Below are positions 32,139 through 45,369 of a stretch of DNA of 64,000 bases, in pieces (position 1 is the stretch's first letter; each line of letters starts with the position of its first letter). The position numbers and the translations under genes are program-made. Source of the stretch: Protea cynaroides (Eukaryota > Streptophyta > Magnoliopsida > Proteales > Proteaceae); the NCBI GenBank assembly GCA_028583415.1, contig CM053266.1, positions 8,846,863-8,910,862 of the forward strand, in the 5' to 3' direction. The notes beneath the pieces are model-generated. The model saw only the letters and a list, made by a program, of their open reading frames with translations. It was not told the origin of the DNA and did not search any database.

Positions 32139-32256
32139 GTCGAAACTTGCCAAAATGAGAAAAAGCATATCTAAATCAGAGTACGGTCCACAACTAAATG
32201 TCGAAACTTGCCAAAATGAGAAAAAGTATATCTAAATCAGAGTACGGTCCACAACC
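32136..32256. repeat. Tandem duplication of about 60 bp
   Basis: The block from AATGTCGAAACTTGCC to GGTCCACAAC occurs twice in a row with one difference, right next to the TA run. Confidence 0.9.
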
Positions 32257-32304
32257 TGAACATTTACTTTGTAATATAAAAATAAAAGGAAATAAGTGGA
32301 GCAA

Positions 32305-33136
32305 TCATGGTGCTGGAGGAGTAGGTGCCTCACGGTCATTATCATAGTCCTCAGCATACACTCTCGCAAGCCAGGCTACCTGAGTCTGGGTCACTCGGAG
32401 ACTAGCTACCAGATCCGCTACCCGCTGGTCTGTAGATCACTGAGTATCTAGGATCTCTCCTACCCTTTGATCAGTAACACACTGAGCCTCGTGAATCTCA
32501 TGAAGTAGCACCATCATGTCATCTGATGGTTGGTACGAAGGACCACCCGAGTGAGAAGTCCGAGAAGGGTTGGCTCTAGTAGAACGCTGTGGTGATGGAG
32601 GAGGTATGGCATCTGCATCCATGTACATCCGATCATCATCCTCCTCATCATAGCTCTCGTGTGCCTCTGTTGCTGCCGCCGCTGCCGCCTCTGCATCTAC
32701 TGCGGCTACCCGAGTGAGAGGATGTCTCATAACATTCCTTTCGTCATCACTGACCTGTATATCTCTCATTCCCTTCCTACTGATGGCCTCCCAATCAAGG
32801 TCAGATGAGAAGGTGTCCTCATAAATCCTCTCATCCTCTAAGTTCACCTATAGACGAGAGAGCAGAGTGGAGATCAACCATCCATAGGGCAAGTTACCTC
32901 TCGAATCAGACAACATAGCTCTGTGCATAGTCCGGATGATGATATACGGGAGATAGACTGGCTGCCTAGTGCATATACAATACACTAGGTACTGAGTCAA
33001 CTGGGAGACCATGTCGTAGTGACCACCCTGAGGAATTAGATCATGTTGAATGATTTTACAGTAGACTCGTGGCTCAGGACGTAGGTTAACAGCCTTCATC
33101 TCCCAGTGATCATCCCGAAGAATCTGGTTACATATC
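32305..33136 (-). pseudogene. Tk-G antisense ORF, C-terminal part
   Basis: Minus strand. From 33136: ICNQILRDDHWEMKAVNLR, QHDLIPQGGHYDMVSQLTQY, YCICTRQPVYLPYIIIRTM, then a stop near 32848, then LDWEAISRKGMRDIQVSDDE, an Ala run, DDDRMYMDADAIPPPSP and a single DQRVGEILDTQ unit broken by TGA. It ends P-T-P-P-A-P at 32305. The N-terminal part continues at 62675 beyond the 29.5-kb Og1 insertion, whose target duplication ATATC is at 33132-33136. Of the copies still open in this region it has the shortest coiled-coil section. Confidence 0.85.
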
Positions 33137-36100
33137 TGTGAGGACAAAGATGGAAATCTTGGAAGTCGCCACCTAGATTAAGGTCTAGGACCTTAGAAAT
33201 GTGAAATCTCACCCTAAGGTAAGACTTCGATTGATTCATGACCCTTAGATTGGATTTTTGGTCCATCAGAGATTGGGTAAGCGTCAGGTTACGTTATGGG
33301 AAGGGGTTAGGCACCCAAACTGCCTGATCGAAATCGGTCTCTTATACCTTTCCTATGCTAGACTCTATTTGTTAAACCGAACCAAACCATGTGGTTTGAT
33401 ATCATTGAACTAAATCTGTATCCATCAGATTACCTACGTATTATGGAATTATTCTGAAAATCAGATTCACCATCGTAGTTTAGGTGTGATTAAAGTTTAT
33501 GGCTGTGATTTATGCTTGTGCATGATTAAGTTCTTTGTTCAAGTTGAAGTTTATGATTGAATGGATGGAAAACCCTATGGGTTAGGATCTGGATAGTCCA
33601 TGCGAACTGATAGATAGTCTTAGTGGATCTAAGAATAACCCTATTTGGGTCGAAATATGGATAACCCATTATGAGTTGGAATGTGGATAACCCTATTTGG
33701 GTTGAAATGTGGATAAATATTCTAGTAGATCTATGGATAGTCCAAGTGGACTATGGTTTGGATCTGAATTTGGGTTTCTCCCAAATGACATACATATCCT
33801 AGGGTTTGCCCCTAGGAATCAGAATCTGCGTAGTTCGAATTGATAACCCATTCTGGGTCGAAATGGGGGTAAATATCCAAGTGGATTTATGGATAGTCCG
33901 AATGAACTATGGTGTGGATCTGAATTTGGGATTCTCTGAAATGGCCTACGTATCCTAGGGTTTACCCTAGGAATCATAATCCGCTTAGTTCGGGTTGATA
34001 ACCTGTTATAGGTTAGAATGTGAGAACCTATTCTAGGTTTAGAATTTAGAACCCATTCTAGGTTTAGTGTGTAGAACCTATTCTAGTTTTAGGGTTGAGA
34101 ACCTATTCTAGGTTTAAGTCTACAAGGCGAAATCCTGAGCTACCCTTTTATCCGAATTTAATTTTGGAAGGATGGGAAAACATTCTCTTTCTTTGTTAAG
34201 ACTTTTATTATTTTCCATTATAGCCTCCCAAGAATGTGGGTGCCTAAATGCACGTCCAACTATATGTTTGCTAGGTTTAGTGTGTTCGACTAGGGTGTTG
34301 CATAAATTAAATTATTACCAAAAAAGGAATATTCTAAGCATGGCATGTATGATATTTATGGTAACTATCACAACATATAGTAAGATTATGAAAATCTCCC
34401 TAATATGGCATGTATTGCAAATAAGGCAAGAACCTAATATGCTAAGATCTAAGCATGGCAAGATCAAATATGGCAAGATCTAAGCATGGCAAGATCTAAT
34501 ATGGAAAGATCTAATATGCAAGATCTAATATGCATCTATATATCAATATGGTAAGTACCAATCATAGAATGCAATCCATGGTCTTCCCTTGAATCAAACT
34601 TCAATCAGTAGAGAATCATCCACTTTGGTATCTTATTGAACAAAAACGGTGATATTGTTCCTCCATTGATCAAGAATTTCAATTTTTGGGAAGTGACATG
34701 AATTTTTCAAAGAAAAAAGAAAGATCTTATATGCTATTTTCTAAGCATAGTAAGACTTAAAAATAGTAATTATTAAGATTTTACTAAAATATGGTAAAAA
34801 TTTATCTATTCTACCAAAAATAGCAACACATGGAATGTGGCAAACATGGTATGCACAATCCAAACACAAGCATATGAATGCTCCAAATATAGCCATTTAT
34901 CCAAATATGTTAGAATTCACTTAAACAATTATTGATGTTATAATGAATGAGACATTAATGAAATCCTTTTTTTTTTTTTTGAAAAGTGCAAAATTATCAA
35001 AAAAATATATGTTCAATGTTATTTGAAAAATTGTAACTTTTATGAATAAATTTGGGAAGATTAATGACTCAAAACTGTCAAAATTGTGACATAAGGTTTC
35101 AGATAATGGACAAAACTATTAACTGTATTCAGATTAGTCACATTACACAAGAATGACCATAAGTTGGTCTTATGAAACTCAAATCATGCTCAAATTTTTT
35201 TCATAGAAAGATGACTTAATATATTATATTTCATATGAAGGATTTGAATCCCAACAGAAAGCAAAAACAGGTCAAATATATGACCTAAGACCGAACATGT
35301 GCACTGGTCAAATCTGTTCCAGATTTTTGACCAGTTGCACCATAAATTCCAAATAAAATTCTATTCTTAATGAAAATTAAACATAGACATATGTCTATGT
35401 AGATAACTATCTGATATAAAATTCCATTAAGAAAAACAAGTTAAAACAGTATATATTCTTTGTGAAAAATGACTCTTTTCAATCATGCAAATCAGTACAT
35501 CATGATAGATTCAGAATCAGATCACTACGCACTTAAAAATTGATATCAATTCAATAAAAAATTAAACAAATACGAAACTAGTGCCATTATTTAGAATACT
35601 TTCATGTCTAAAAGGTTCATATTAAGTGGAGTTTCTAATTATGGCCATAAGACCTTTGTCTAGAGACTTTCTGATGGAGGATTGCATTACATCTGATAAA
35701 AACAACAATGTCAAAGACAAATGTTTTGATATATTTTCCCAATTCCAAATAGAACGAAATTTTTATGGTAGTTTTCTAACATATCAGAGAGACTCTCATA
35801 AAAATTTGGGCTTCAAAATCTTATAATAAATATATGTGATGTACGCCCTAAGTTTGAATCCTAAATCTGGAATTTTCAAATAAGAAAACCACTTTATGAA
35901 ATTTGCAAAAAAACATCAAACATCATTTTATATCATTCAAAAATTCATCATTGAATAGCTTAGACAAATTATCATTCATGAAAAAATGTTAGACATAGAC
36001 ATCCTAACATTAACAAGCATGTAATAGAGCATTCATGATTGAGATTTAATGGAAATTAGCCTTTTTCAAGCAAAATTGGCATTCGAGCATTCTAACGACC

Positions 36101-36189
36101 TCTAAATTTGTTTAGAGTACTAACATTACGATAAAATTGAGTGAAACCATCGATGAAGGGTGATTGGAGGTTGTATCAACCCCCTTTGA

Positions 36190-37110
36190 ATGCGAATCCT
36201 CCTTCTCCTCTTTTCTGCTTCTCTCTCTCTTCTCTTTCTCTCTTTTCTTCTTCTTTTTTCTTTCTTTCTTTTCTTTTCTTTCTTTTTCCTCTCTTTTCTC
36301 TCCCTCACTCACATTCTCCTCTCCCTCACTCACATTCTTCTCTCTCTCACTCACGTTCTCCTCTCCCTCACTCACATTCTTCTCTCTCTATGGTCTGAAA
36401 AAAGAGACCCTCCTCTCTCTTCTCTTGCCTATTTATATTTTTTCTCTCCTTTTCTAGAAGATCCTTCTTTCCTTTTCTCTTTTCTAGAAAATATTTTTTC
36501 TTTCCTTTTTTCTTCTTTCCTTTCTTCACTTCCTTCCCTTTTCTCTTCTCCCTCTCTATTCTACACGTTCTCCCTCTCTCACTCTTCTAGAAAATCCTCT
36601 CTTCCTCTTTCCTTCTTCTCTCTTCCTTCCTTTTCTTCTTTTTTTTCTTTTAGAAAATCCTTTCTTTCCATTTTTTTCTTTTTTCCTTTCTTTTCTTCCT
36701 TCCCACATTTTTTCTTCTTCCTTTTTTTCCTTTTTCTTCTAGAAAATCCCTTTTTTCTTTCCTTTCTCTCTTTCCTTCTTCTAGAAAATTCCTTCTCTCT
36801 TTCCTTTCTTTCTTCTTTCCTTTTTGTCTTCCTTCTTTTCCTTCCTTTTTTTTTTCTCCCTCTCTTTTCACGTTTTCTTTCTTAGAAAACATTTTCTTTC
36901 TTTTTTCTTCTTTTTTCTTTTTTTCCTTCCTTCCTCTTTCCTTCCTTTTTTTTTCTTTCTCCCTCTCTCTTTCACGTTTTCGTGAAGGGGAATCTTTTTT
37001 TTTGTTTTCTTTTTTCTTTTATTTCTCTCTCTTTCCTTTTATCTTTCTCCCATTCTTTTCCTATGGCTTCTCTTTCCTCTCTCTTTCCACGGCCTCACTT
37101 TTCCTCTCTC
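36190..37110. repeat. CT-rich tract in the Og1 3' LTR
   Basis: About 0.9 kb of almost pure pyrimidine on the plus strand, purine on the sense strand of Og1, with TCTAGAAAA punctuating it every 60-120 bases. The other Og1 LTR has the same tract at 60570-61480. It produces long spurious open frames. Confidence 0.9.
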
Positions 37111-37121
37111 TTTTCCTAATA

Positions 37122-37127
<6 letters not shown>

Positions 37128-37216
<89 letters not shown>
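37128..37216. repeat. TA microsatellite in the Og1 3' LTR
   Basis: About 40 TA units next to the CT-rich tract. The 5' LTR has shorter, rearranged TA runs with a duplicated ATGTATTAATACATATAA block (61490-61615). Confidence 0.95.
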
Positions 37217-37218
<2 letters not shown>

Positions 37219-38276
37219 TATATACAATAATATATTATACATTATACATATATAAAATAAATGCATGCATATGGACTGACATAACTTGGTCGAGATTGGT
37301 TTGAGCTGGGCCGGGCTAAGTTAGACTAAGCTGGATTAAGCTGGTTTGGACTAAGGTTGATATTTCATAGTCCATTTCTATCACCCTCCATATAGAATCT
37401 TTCGATAGCATCTATTCCAAATTTTTTACGTTCACTTTGTAGAACATTAGAAATGAGGAATATTGAAACTTGAATCATCTCATTTGGAAATGAAATGGCC
37501 AACTTATGAATTTTTTATGTTTAAGCAAGCCAATTATTGATAATTTGGCTGACCATTCTGCATGGGATCCTTCGGAGACTTCTTCCCGAGATTTTTTTAT
37601 GTCCACATTGAAGAATACTAAAAATAGAACACAAAGAAGCTGAAATTACTTGATTTGGATATGGGGTGACCAAAATATAAATTTTTGAAGATTAAATGAC
37701 CATTTCCTTGTGTAATTTTGCATGGGACCCTTCGGAGACTTCTACCCGAGAATTTTTTTTTCGTCCACTCTGTAGAACATTACAAATGAAGAATAATGGC
37801 TTTGGAATCATCTGAATCCGATGTAGAATGACAAAGATATGAAGCTTTGAAGTTCTAACGATAATTTTGCATGAAAGCTTGCATGGGGCCCACTGGTGAC
37901 TTCTACCCGGGATTTTTCACGTCCACTTTGAAGAGGACTGAAAAAATAAGGAATATTGGCCTTTGAATCATCTGATTTCGATATCAGATGACCAAGATAT
38001 GATGTCTTGAAGTTTGAATGATAATGCATGCATCATACGATAATTACGTAAATGCCCTTGCACTTTCAAACTGCGATATCTTCCTTGTTTGAAGTAAGAA
38101 TTTGATGATTCCGATCTCATTTCGAAGATAATTTCACAACCTATTCATCCAAGTAGATAATAGCCCATAACCCTACTGTGGGGTTCAGTAGAGAATCACA
38201 AATCTTTGGGTCAAAGGCCAAAAATCTGCCATATTGGTTCACTTATGCAGAGGGTGGCAAAAATGGGGTGCTTACA

Positions 38277-38290
38277 GATGCCCCTCTTTA
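38277..38290 (-). other. Polypurine tract of Og1
   Basis: The minus strand reads TAAAGAGGGGCATC directly before TGTAAGCACC, which fixes the left LTR as the 3' LTR. Confidence 0.8.
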
Positions 38291-38479
38291 GCCGAGATTG
38301 TTACCAATTGAAGGCTGATGATAAAAGAATCATATTTTTGGGATATGAGTGAGATTGCTTATTGGGCTACACTTAGGGTAATTTTTCCTAAACTGCCTAC
38401 GTATTCTAAGGGTGTCCTAGAAATCAAGCCCAGAATGTAGATCGACTGGTAAGAAGGTTTGGTCTTCTTGGAAAATTGA

Positions 38480-38900
38480 TGATTGTTCTTCTTGTATAAA
38501 GCTAAGCTATGAATACAAGGCTTATTTGTAGGCTGGGAACCTCTTCTTGCTGAGGTGGAACTCGTGATGCAAGGTATGTGCGGGCTTGAACCCGGCTTGA
38601 TCCATTTGAGGGCTTACAAACCTTTTCTTGTATGAAGCCAGGTTTGAATACAAGGCTCATTGTGATGGGGAACCTCTTCTTCTGGGTGGAACTCATGATG
38701 CAAGGATGCGGGCTGACGCTTGATCCATTTGTAGGCGATACGCCTGTGAATACAAGGCTCATTTGTAGGCTGAGAACCTCTTCTTACTAAGGTGGAACTC
38801 ATAATGCAAGGTATTCGCGGGCTTGAACCCGGCTTGATCCATTTGTAGACTGATAAACCTCTTCTTGTATGGAGCTAGGCTGTGAATACAAGGTTAATTG
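38480..38900. repeat. Tandem repeat, Og1 interior
   Basis: Three to four degenerate units built on AACCTCTTCTT, GGTGGAACTC, ATGCAAGG, GGCTTGATCCATTTG and GAATACAAGGCT. Confidence 0.75.
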
Positions 38901-38999
38901 TACGAGCATGGACTCGGCTTCGATATGTCTGGATGTAAGACTTGATGTGTTTTCTTTGATTAAACTGAGGCTTTTTTGATTGAGATTCTGAGATTATTT

Positions 39000-39640
39000 T
39001 TTTGAATAAGTTAGGGCTCTGCATTTGATTCACTTATAGGCTGAGATTGACTTGATTTTTGAATGAGCTAGGGCTCTACATTTGATTCACTAATAATCTG
39101 AGATTGATTTGATCATTGGATGAGCTAGGGCTCTGCATTCACTTATTGGCTGAGATTGACTTGATCTTTGAATGAGCTAGGTCTCTACTAATAATCTGAG
39201 ATTGATTTGATCTTTGGATGAGCTAGGGCTCTGCATTCACTTATAGTCTGAGATTGACTTGATCTTTGAATGAACTAGGGCTCTACATTTGATTCACTAA
39301 TAATATGAGATTGATTTGATCTTTGGATGAGCTAGGGCTCTGCATTCACTTATAGGCTGAGATTGACTGGATCTTTGGATGAGCTAGGACTCTGCATTTG
39401 ATTCACTTATAGACTGAGATTGATTTGAACTTTGGATGAGCTAGGGCTCGCATATGATTTACTTAGGCGAGATTAATTTGAACTTTGGATGAGCTAGGGC
39501 TCTACATTCGATTCATTTATAGACTGAGATTGATTTGAACTTTGGAAGAGCTAGGGCTCTACATTTGATTCATTTATAGATTGAGATTGATTTGAACTTT
39601 GGATGAGCTAGGGCTCCATATTTGATTTTGAAATGAGCAA
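39000..39640. repeat. Tandem repeat with unit of about 55 bp
   Basis: About eleven units of GAGCTAGGGCTCT followed by ATTCACT and TGAGATTGATTTGA, with variable length. Confidence 0.85.
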
Positions 39641-42600
39641 TAACTCAGAAGGTCACTTTTAGGGTAAGGAATTTGCTATTGATTCTGAAATGAGCAAGAA
39701 CTTAGAAGGTCACTTATAGGGTGATACTGAATGACTCATCTTTGAAGTTCCTACCAGCTTTGGACCTTCGGGATTAAAAATTGGAATATCTTTCTTGGAA
39801 GCTCTATGGCTATGAACCTTCGGGAATGGAAACTAAAATATCCTCTTAAGTAGCTTTGTCGCTATGAACTTTTAGGATGCTCGAAAGTGACCCACACAGG
39901 AAGTCTCTGTTGACTTTGAACCTTTAGGGTTAAAATCTGACCCATCTTGGAAGTCTCTTGACTTTGAACCTATAGAGTGCTGGACATATTTGAAATGATG
40001 GTGAATTCCTTGGCAGTTTTCCAAGGTTTTTGCCCCTACTTTGTTGGTGAAGGCATAAAACATGGCATTAATGGAAATGGTGTCATGACTTTGTTGGCAT
40101 GATACTAGATTTGAAAATTTTCATTTATGACCTAGTACTGAAAGTCTGACTCAATTTTAACACGATAGTGATGACTTGGTTGCTCCCTTGGAAGGGTTCC
40201 ATGTAATTTGAAAGTGATGATTTTCTTCAGCCAACATTGGTGTTATTGGATTTTGGATTGAAAGAAACTCTAGCGAGGATTTTGGACAAGAATGAGGGGA
40301 GCTTGACAGTCTCTAACCAAGGTGATTTTATTGATTGACCTTGGTGTTAAACTGTCGAGGGGCATCTGGTCAACTAAGTTCTTTGACTGTGCACTATGGT
40401 AGACCAAATTGGTAGAACAGCCAAGCGGCGATGAAATGTGACATGGGTTTGACCTTTGATCTAGGCTCATGAAAAACTCAGGGCTTTGCAACATTGTTGT
40501 GCCAATTTTGAAAGATGAACCATGGCCCCAAAGTAGGCACGAGGAGTAACGGATTCGAAGTGTTCCTTCAGAGAATTTGGTGACCAAATCTTAATAGGTG
40601 AGCGACCTCATTGGCTTTTCTTCATCAACAGGATTGGGAGAAATGAGAAATTGGCAAAAACCAACTTGGATGGACCTACTTCTATTGACTAGGAAAGTCA
40701 GTGACTTCAGACTAGACAAATGGATCCTAGATGTAATGCTCATGATCAAGTTCAATTCCTCTACATAGGGTATATCTATGTCCCAGTGTCCGAATGTCGT
40801 GATAGACCGCTACTATAGTGTGCTAGGGGCAAGATAGAAGGAAACGGGCAATCTAACAGAGTTAGAACTTGGTTGAATCTAGATTGCATCAAGAATTTCA
40901 TCATGCTTCCAAGGTCAAGGGAAGATTGACAGATTGATTGCAGAAAGTGACTTCTTAGATAAACCCTTCTTGAATCTTGAAAAATGAGGGAGCTGATGAT
41001 TTGATGAATTTGGCTACATCCGTAACCATGCAATGACAAAAGGATTTGAAGATAGAATTCTGTTGAAAGGCAATGCTATGGAGCCCAACAGATGATGGTT
41101 TGTTCAACTTCTCCGAGTATGATTCACTGGAGAGCAAGAGGGGTTCCTTTCCTTATGGAGGGTAGACTGGGTATGACACTTGTCTACAAGAACCACTGGA
41201 TTTTTTCCTACGAAGGGCCAATGAGGGTAATGCTTTAGGGTTACATCAGGTTGCCTATCACCACTGAGGTATTATGGGTTGCCCATTGAGGTTTCTTGGG
41301 TTGCTTTTCCTTGCTAAGGTTTCTTTTCTTCCCTTTTTTTTTTTTTTTGCAAACCCCAACTTGGGTTGAATAAAGAGTCCTAATGTGGTGAAGATATTGC
41401 CAAAATTATGGTCCTATCCAATGGTCTGAAACCCTTAGGGGAAATCCGAACGGCATGACTTTCATGACAAATGGGTACCCTTACCCCACTGTTTAAGTTC
41501 ACACCTACACGCATTGATAGGCGGGCAGTTATTTGAATCATCACTAAAAACGACCTTAGGGAAATGCAGTTCCACACCATAATTAAAAATGATGCCGAAT
41601 TATGTTTTCTTTTCTTGGAGGCGTTCAGATGGAACATGTGTCTCAACAAGCTACATCGAGATGCCGAATCAGTCGCGATCATATCTGGACCTGAAACCTT
41701 TAAGTTTGTTGACAAGTATTGATGTTGAAGGTCCAAGAGGACTGATGTGAAACTGTCTACATGGGTCTACCATTGGTAGAATGTTTGGTTGTTTATGTAG
41801 AATGGGTTTATCTTACCGAGGAGATCCTAATTTATTGGCTTGAGAAATGAAGGGCTTATAGGAACCTTGGGAAGCCGTCGGATGTAATGAACGACAGATG
41901 AAAGTTCCATCCAGATTCATGAATTTGTACATAAAATGATGACATGATCACGAGATACAATTCCATAAAAACTGATAATCAAAGGAAGGGCTTGTGATAG
42001 AGACTCCTTGGAAGGCCGTCAGATTGATTGACGAGAGAGGGAGTCTAATGCCGATGAGAAATCTTTCTCTGATGATGAAGAAGTGATGAGATCGTCTCTT
42101 GTAAAGGTGGGATGTAACTGGCCAAAATCAAAAGTCCGGTCCAACATGCTGTGAATCTCGAAGAACGATCGCACTTGCTATCAGGCTTTGATTGGAACTA
42201 CTATCCCCTTGAAGTGAAAGGAACAATTGGTTTACTGTCGAGCTCAAATGCCATTCAACATCCTACTATTTTTTTTTCGGATGTGGAGGCCACATAATGC
42301 AGTGCTTTGCTTGAACGCCAAGTTGAATAATGACTTTCAATATTGGATTTAAATCTTCTTCTTCCAAACATTTTCAATCAGATAAAGCATCTTTGCCTAG
42401 TTAGTACTCTGATCTTCTGTAAACTTTATGAGCATTTGTGACTGCTCATCTAGATTTGATTTTATCTGAATGGTGAATCTGTATGCTGTCCTCTGGAAGT
42501 TAATCATCACCTTCTATCTGATGTGACTGCCTCCCATTATTGATGTAGGTAAAACATTGGCTTGATTTTTTTTTTTTGGGTATTCCAATGACCTCATTCT

Positions 42601-43389
42601 TTGATTTTGAGATTGATCATTCATCATGTATCTTTTGCTTACAGATGATGTACTTTGTAAGAACTTTGGTATTTTCATCTTTTTTGTGGCACATCTATCC
42701 TCCACTCATTTGTACTGATTGGCTGACCTATTGATCTAATGCTTTTCTTGGAATCTTTTCACAGGTAGAACAAATGGCAGCTTCTCCAATACATGTTCAT
42801 TGAGAGTCCTCTTGTGTCTCCCAATTGATCATTTAAAGCTTTCCCTGACGGGTTGGACTTTTCATTCTCAAGAGGCTGGGTGGCGTAAAAGTTCTAGAGA
42901 TGGCTCATCGTTTCAATCATCTTTAGAGTCAGAATTGATTGTGCATGTGGAATAAGAGCATGTATGAAACTGGGAGGAAATGTATGGAAAAGACAAAGCA
43001 CAGAGTTGGAAATTCCAAACGGGGTGATTTTCTTTTACTTATAGGACAGATTGGACTGGACTTGTCAACAAGCATATAAATCTTGGGCCCAGACATGGAT
43101 GACCTATCGAATATCGATAATAGAAAGTTGAAACAACTAGTTCGTCTAAACAGCTCTAGTTGGGCATAACGCCTTCGATGACCACCTTTAGTTATTGTGG
43201 GAATAAATCTTCCTTCAGACCTCTAACAATAGGACTCATCATGCCTCTCTATCAATAGGTGCAAAATGCCTACCTTTCAGGGTTCTATACAATTCTTACC
43301 CTGTTTCTTTTCCTTTTTTTTTTCTTTTTTTTTTTTGGGATCCATTTATAACCGGACTATTGCTTTTTAAGCTCAAGGTTACTTTGGTT

Positions 43390-44045
43390 TATGCCCTAGT
43401 TTGAGGTTCAATGGATTCATCAATGGACCGTTTCTGGTTGAGCTCATAATCATTCTAGCCGATGCCCCAACTTGGGGATCAAGGGGTATCGCCATTGCAC
43501 TACACCATTTTGAGCCCAAGATTAGACTAGTTTATGCCTCGGCTTGGGGGGTTCAATGGATTTCTTCATTAGACCACTCTCAGTTTGGGACCAAGGTCAA
43601 TCTGGTTCATGACCAGCTTAGGGCTCATGGCTTTCCTCGTTGAACCATACCTAATTCAGGCCCAAGGTGAATCTGGTTCATGCCCAACTTAGGGCTCAAG
43701 GGCTTTCCTCATTGGACCGCACTCAATTTGGGTCCAAGGTCAATTTGGTTTATAACCAGCTCAGGGCTCAAGGGCTTTCCTCATTGGACCGCCCTCAATT
43801 TGGGTCCTAGGTCAATCTGGTTCATAACCAGCTTAGGGCTCAATGGCTTTCCTCATTGAACAAAACCCAATTTGGGTCCAAGTACAATCTGGTTCATGCC
43901 CCAGTTTATGGGTTAAGGGTTTCATCATTAGACTGCACTCAATTTGGGTCCAAGTTCAATTTGGTTCATGCCCCAGTTTATGGGTTAAGGGTTTCATCAT
44001 TGGACCATTCCTTAGCCGTGATTCTGGTTCTTACCCTAGCCTAGG
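43390..44045. repeat. Tandem repeat with unit of about 75 bp
   Basis: Eight or so units of GGGCTCAAGGGCTTTCCTC, CAATTTGGGTCCAAGG and TCTGGTTCATG. Some units share the frame, giving short repeated peptides, but stops interrupt. Confidence 0.8.
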
Positions 44046-44389
44046 GTATATCGGATCTCATCTTTGGTCTGCCCTACTGCTCGGGAAAATTCCATTCGCT
44101 CTCTTTGAACAATGAAAAATATTATGGCAACTCTTTGGATTCTAGCATTTCCTTGGCCAATGGGGCAGAAATGCCCATGATGGGATAGCACTATTATAGG
44201 TGAAGGTTCATGGTTTTCGACGACTCCAGAATCTGGAACTGATCTTTATTGACAGTCAAAGAGGAATGCTTCTCATTCGCCATTCCTGACTAGCGATCCT
44301 AACTTGTAGCACTGGGCTATAATGGACATGGATCAGGCTCAAATTGATAGAGCCAGAGGTTGATTTTGAATCGGTCTCCGATAGATAGA

Positions 44390-44890
44390 GACAATGTTAT
44401 CTTTAAACTGGTCTTTAATTGATAGATATCAAGATTGACTTTGAATTGGTCTTTGATTGATAGAGATCACGATTGACTTGAATTGGTTTCTGATTGATAG
44501 AGATCACTATTGACTTTGAATTGGTCTCCGATTGATAGAGATCAAGATTGACTTTGAATTGGTCTCTGATTGATAGAGATCAAGATTGACTTTGAATTGG
44601 TCTCTGATTGATAGAGATCAAGATTGACTTTGAATTGATCTCTGATTAATAGAGATCAAGATTGACTTTGAATTGGTCTCTGATTGATAGACATCAAGAT
44701 TGACTTTGAATTGGTCTCTGATTGATAGAGATCAAGAATAACTTTGAATTGGTCTCTGATTGATAGAGATCAAGATTGAATTTGAATTGATCTCTGATTG
44801 ATAGAGATCAAGATTTACTTTGAATTGGTCTCTGATTGATAGAGATCAAGCTTGACTTTGAATTGGTCTCCGATTGATAGAGGCCAAGGA
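44390..44890. repeat. 38-bp tandem array
   Basis: About 13 units of GATTGATAGAGATCAAGATT plus GACTTTGAATTGGTCTCT. Checked spacings at 44521, 44559 and 44597 are exactly 38. It is a head-to-tail satellite-like array with no spacers, so not a CRISPR. Confidence 0.95.
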
Positions 44891-44999
44891 TGATAATCAT
44901 GGATTGGACTCTAATTGCTAGAGATGATGCATTGATTGAGTTGAAATGACTAAAATTCTCTTTGATTCTTTTATGAAATGGAACATGGTCAAGAGGTAA

Positions 45000-45335
45000 T
45001 GGTTGAACAGGCCTAGAGGCTAATTCATGCTCACATTGAGTTCATATGAATGGAACCTTTCTTAATTCCCAAATGAATCGAAACTTAAACAGGAGTTGAC
45101 GGTTGGACAAGCCTAGGGGCTAATTAAATTCAAATGAATGGAACTCTTCTTAGTTCCAACATGAATCAGAACTTGAACCACAGTTGATGGTTGGATAAGC
45201 CTAGTGGTTAAATGAATTCAGATGAATGGGACTCCTCTTAATTCCAACATGAATCAGAACCCTAACCAAAGTTGATGGTTGGATAAGCCTAGTAGCTAAT
45301 TAAATTCAGATGAATGGAACTTTTCCTAGTTCCGA
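45000..45335. repeat. Tandem repeat with unit of about 90 bp
   Basis: Four units of GGTTGGACAAGCCTAGGGGC, ATGAATGGAACT and AATTCC-ATGAATC, 87-100 bp apart. Confidence 0.8.
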
Positions 45336-45369
45336 CATGAATCGAAACCTAAACAGGAGGTAAAGGGTG

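Larger units (their letters stand above)
33137..38276 (-). mobile_element. 3' LTR of Og1 (5140 bp)
   Basis: Ends match the other LTR. It contains repeated 'GAACCTATTCTAGGTTTA' phrases (34015-34120), an AT-rich part with repeated GCAAGATCTAA (34430-34530), a 0.9-kb pyrimidine-rich tract (36190-37110), a TA run and conserved blocks such as CTTCTACCCGGGATTTTTCACG near 37905. No ORF is credible: the open frames at 36190-36885 and their neighbours are low-complexity. Confidence 0.9.

Noticed and set aside
34172..34483. 103-aa ORF in the Og1 3' LTR
   Set aside because: The homologous part of the other LTR (58750 onward) does not keep the frame.
36190..36885. Long open frames (231 aa and overlapping ones) in the Og1 3' LTR
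   Set aside because: Pure CT-rich low complexity giving Phe/Ser/Leu runs, open in several frames at once.
41380..41736. 118-aa minus-strand ORF in the Og1 interior as a gene
   Set aside because: No recognisable motif, no second copy, and length within chance for a 9-kb AT-moderate region.
44390..44890. CRISPR-like regular array
   Set aside because: Units are contiguous with no spacers, in a plant retrotransposon.
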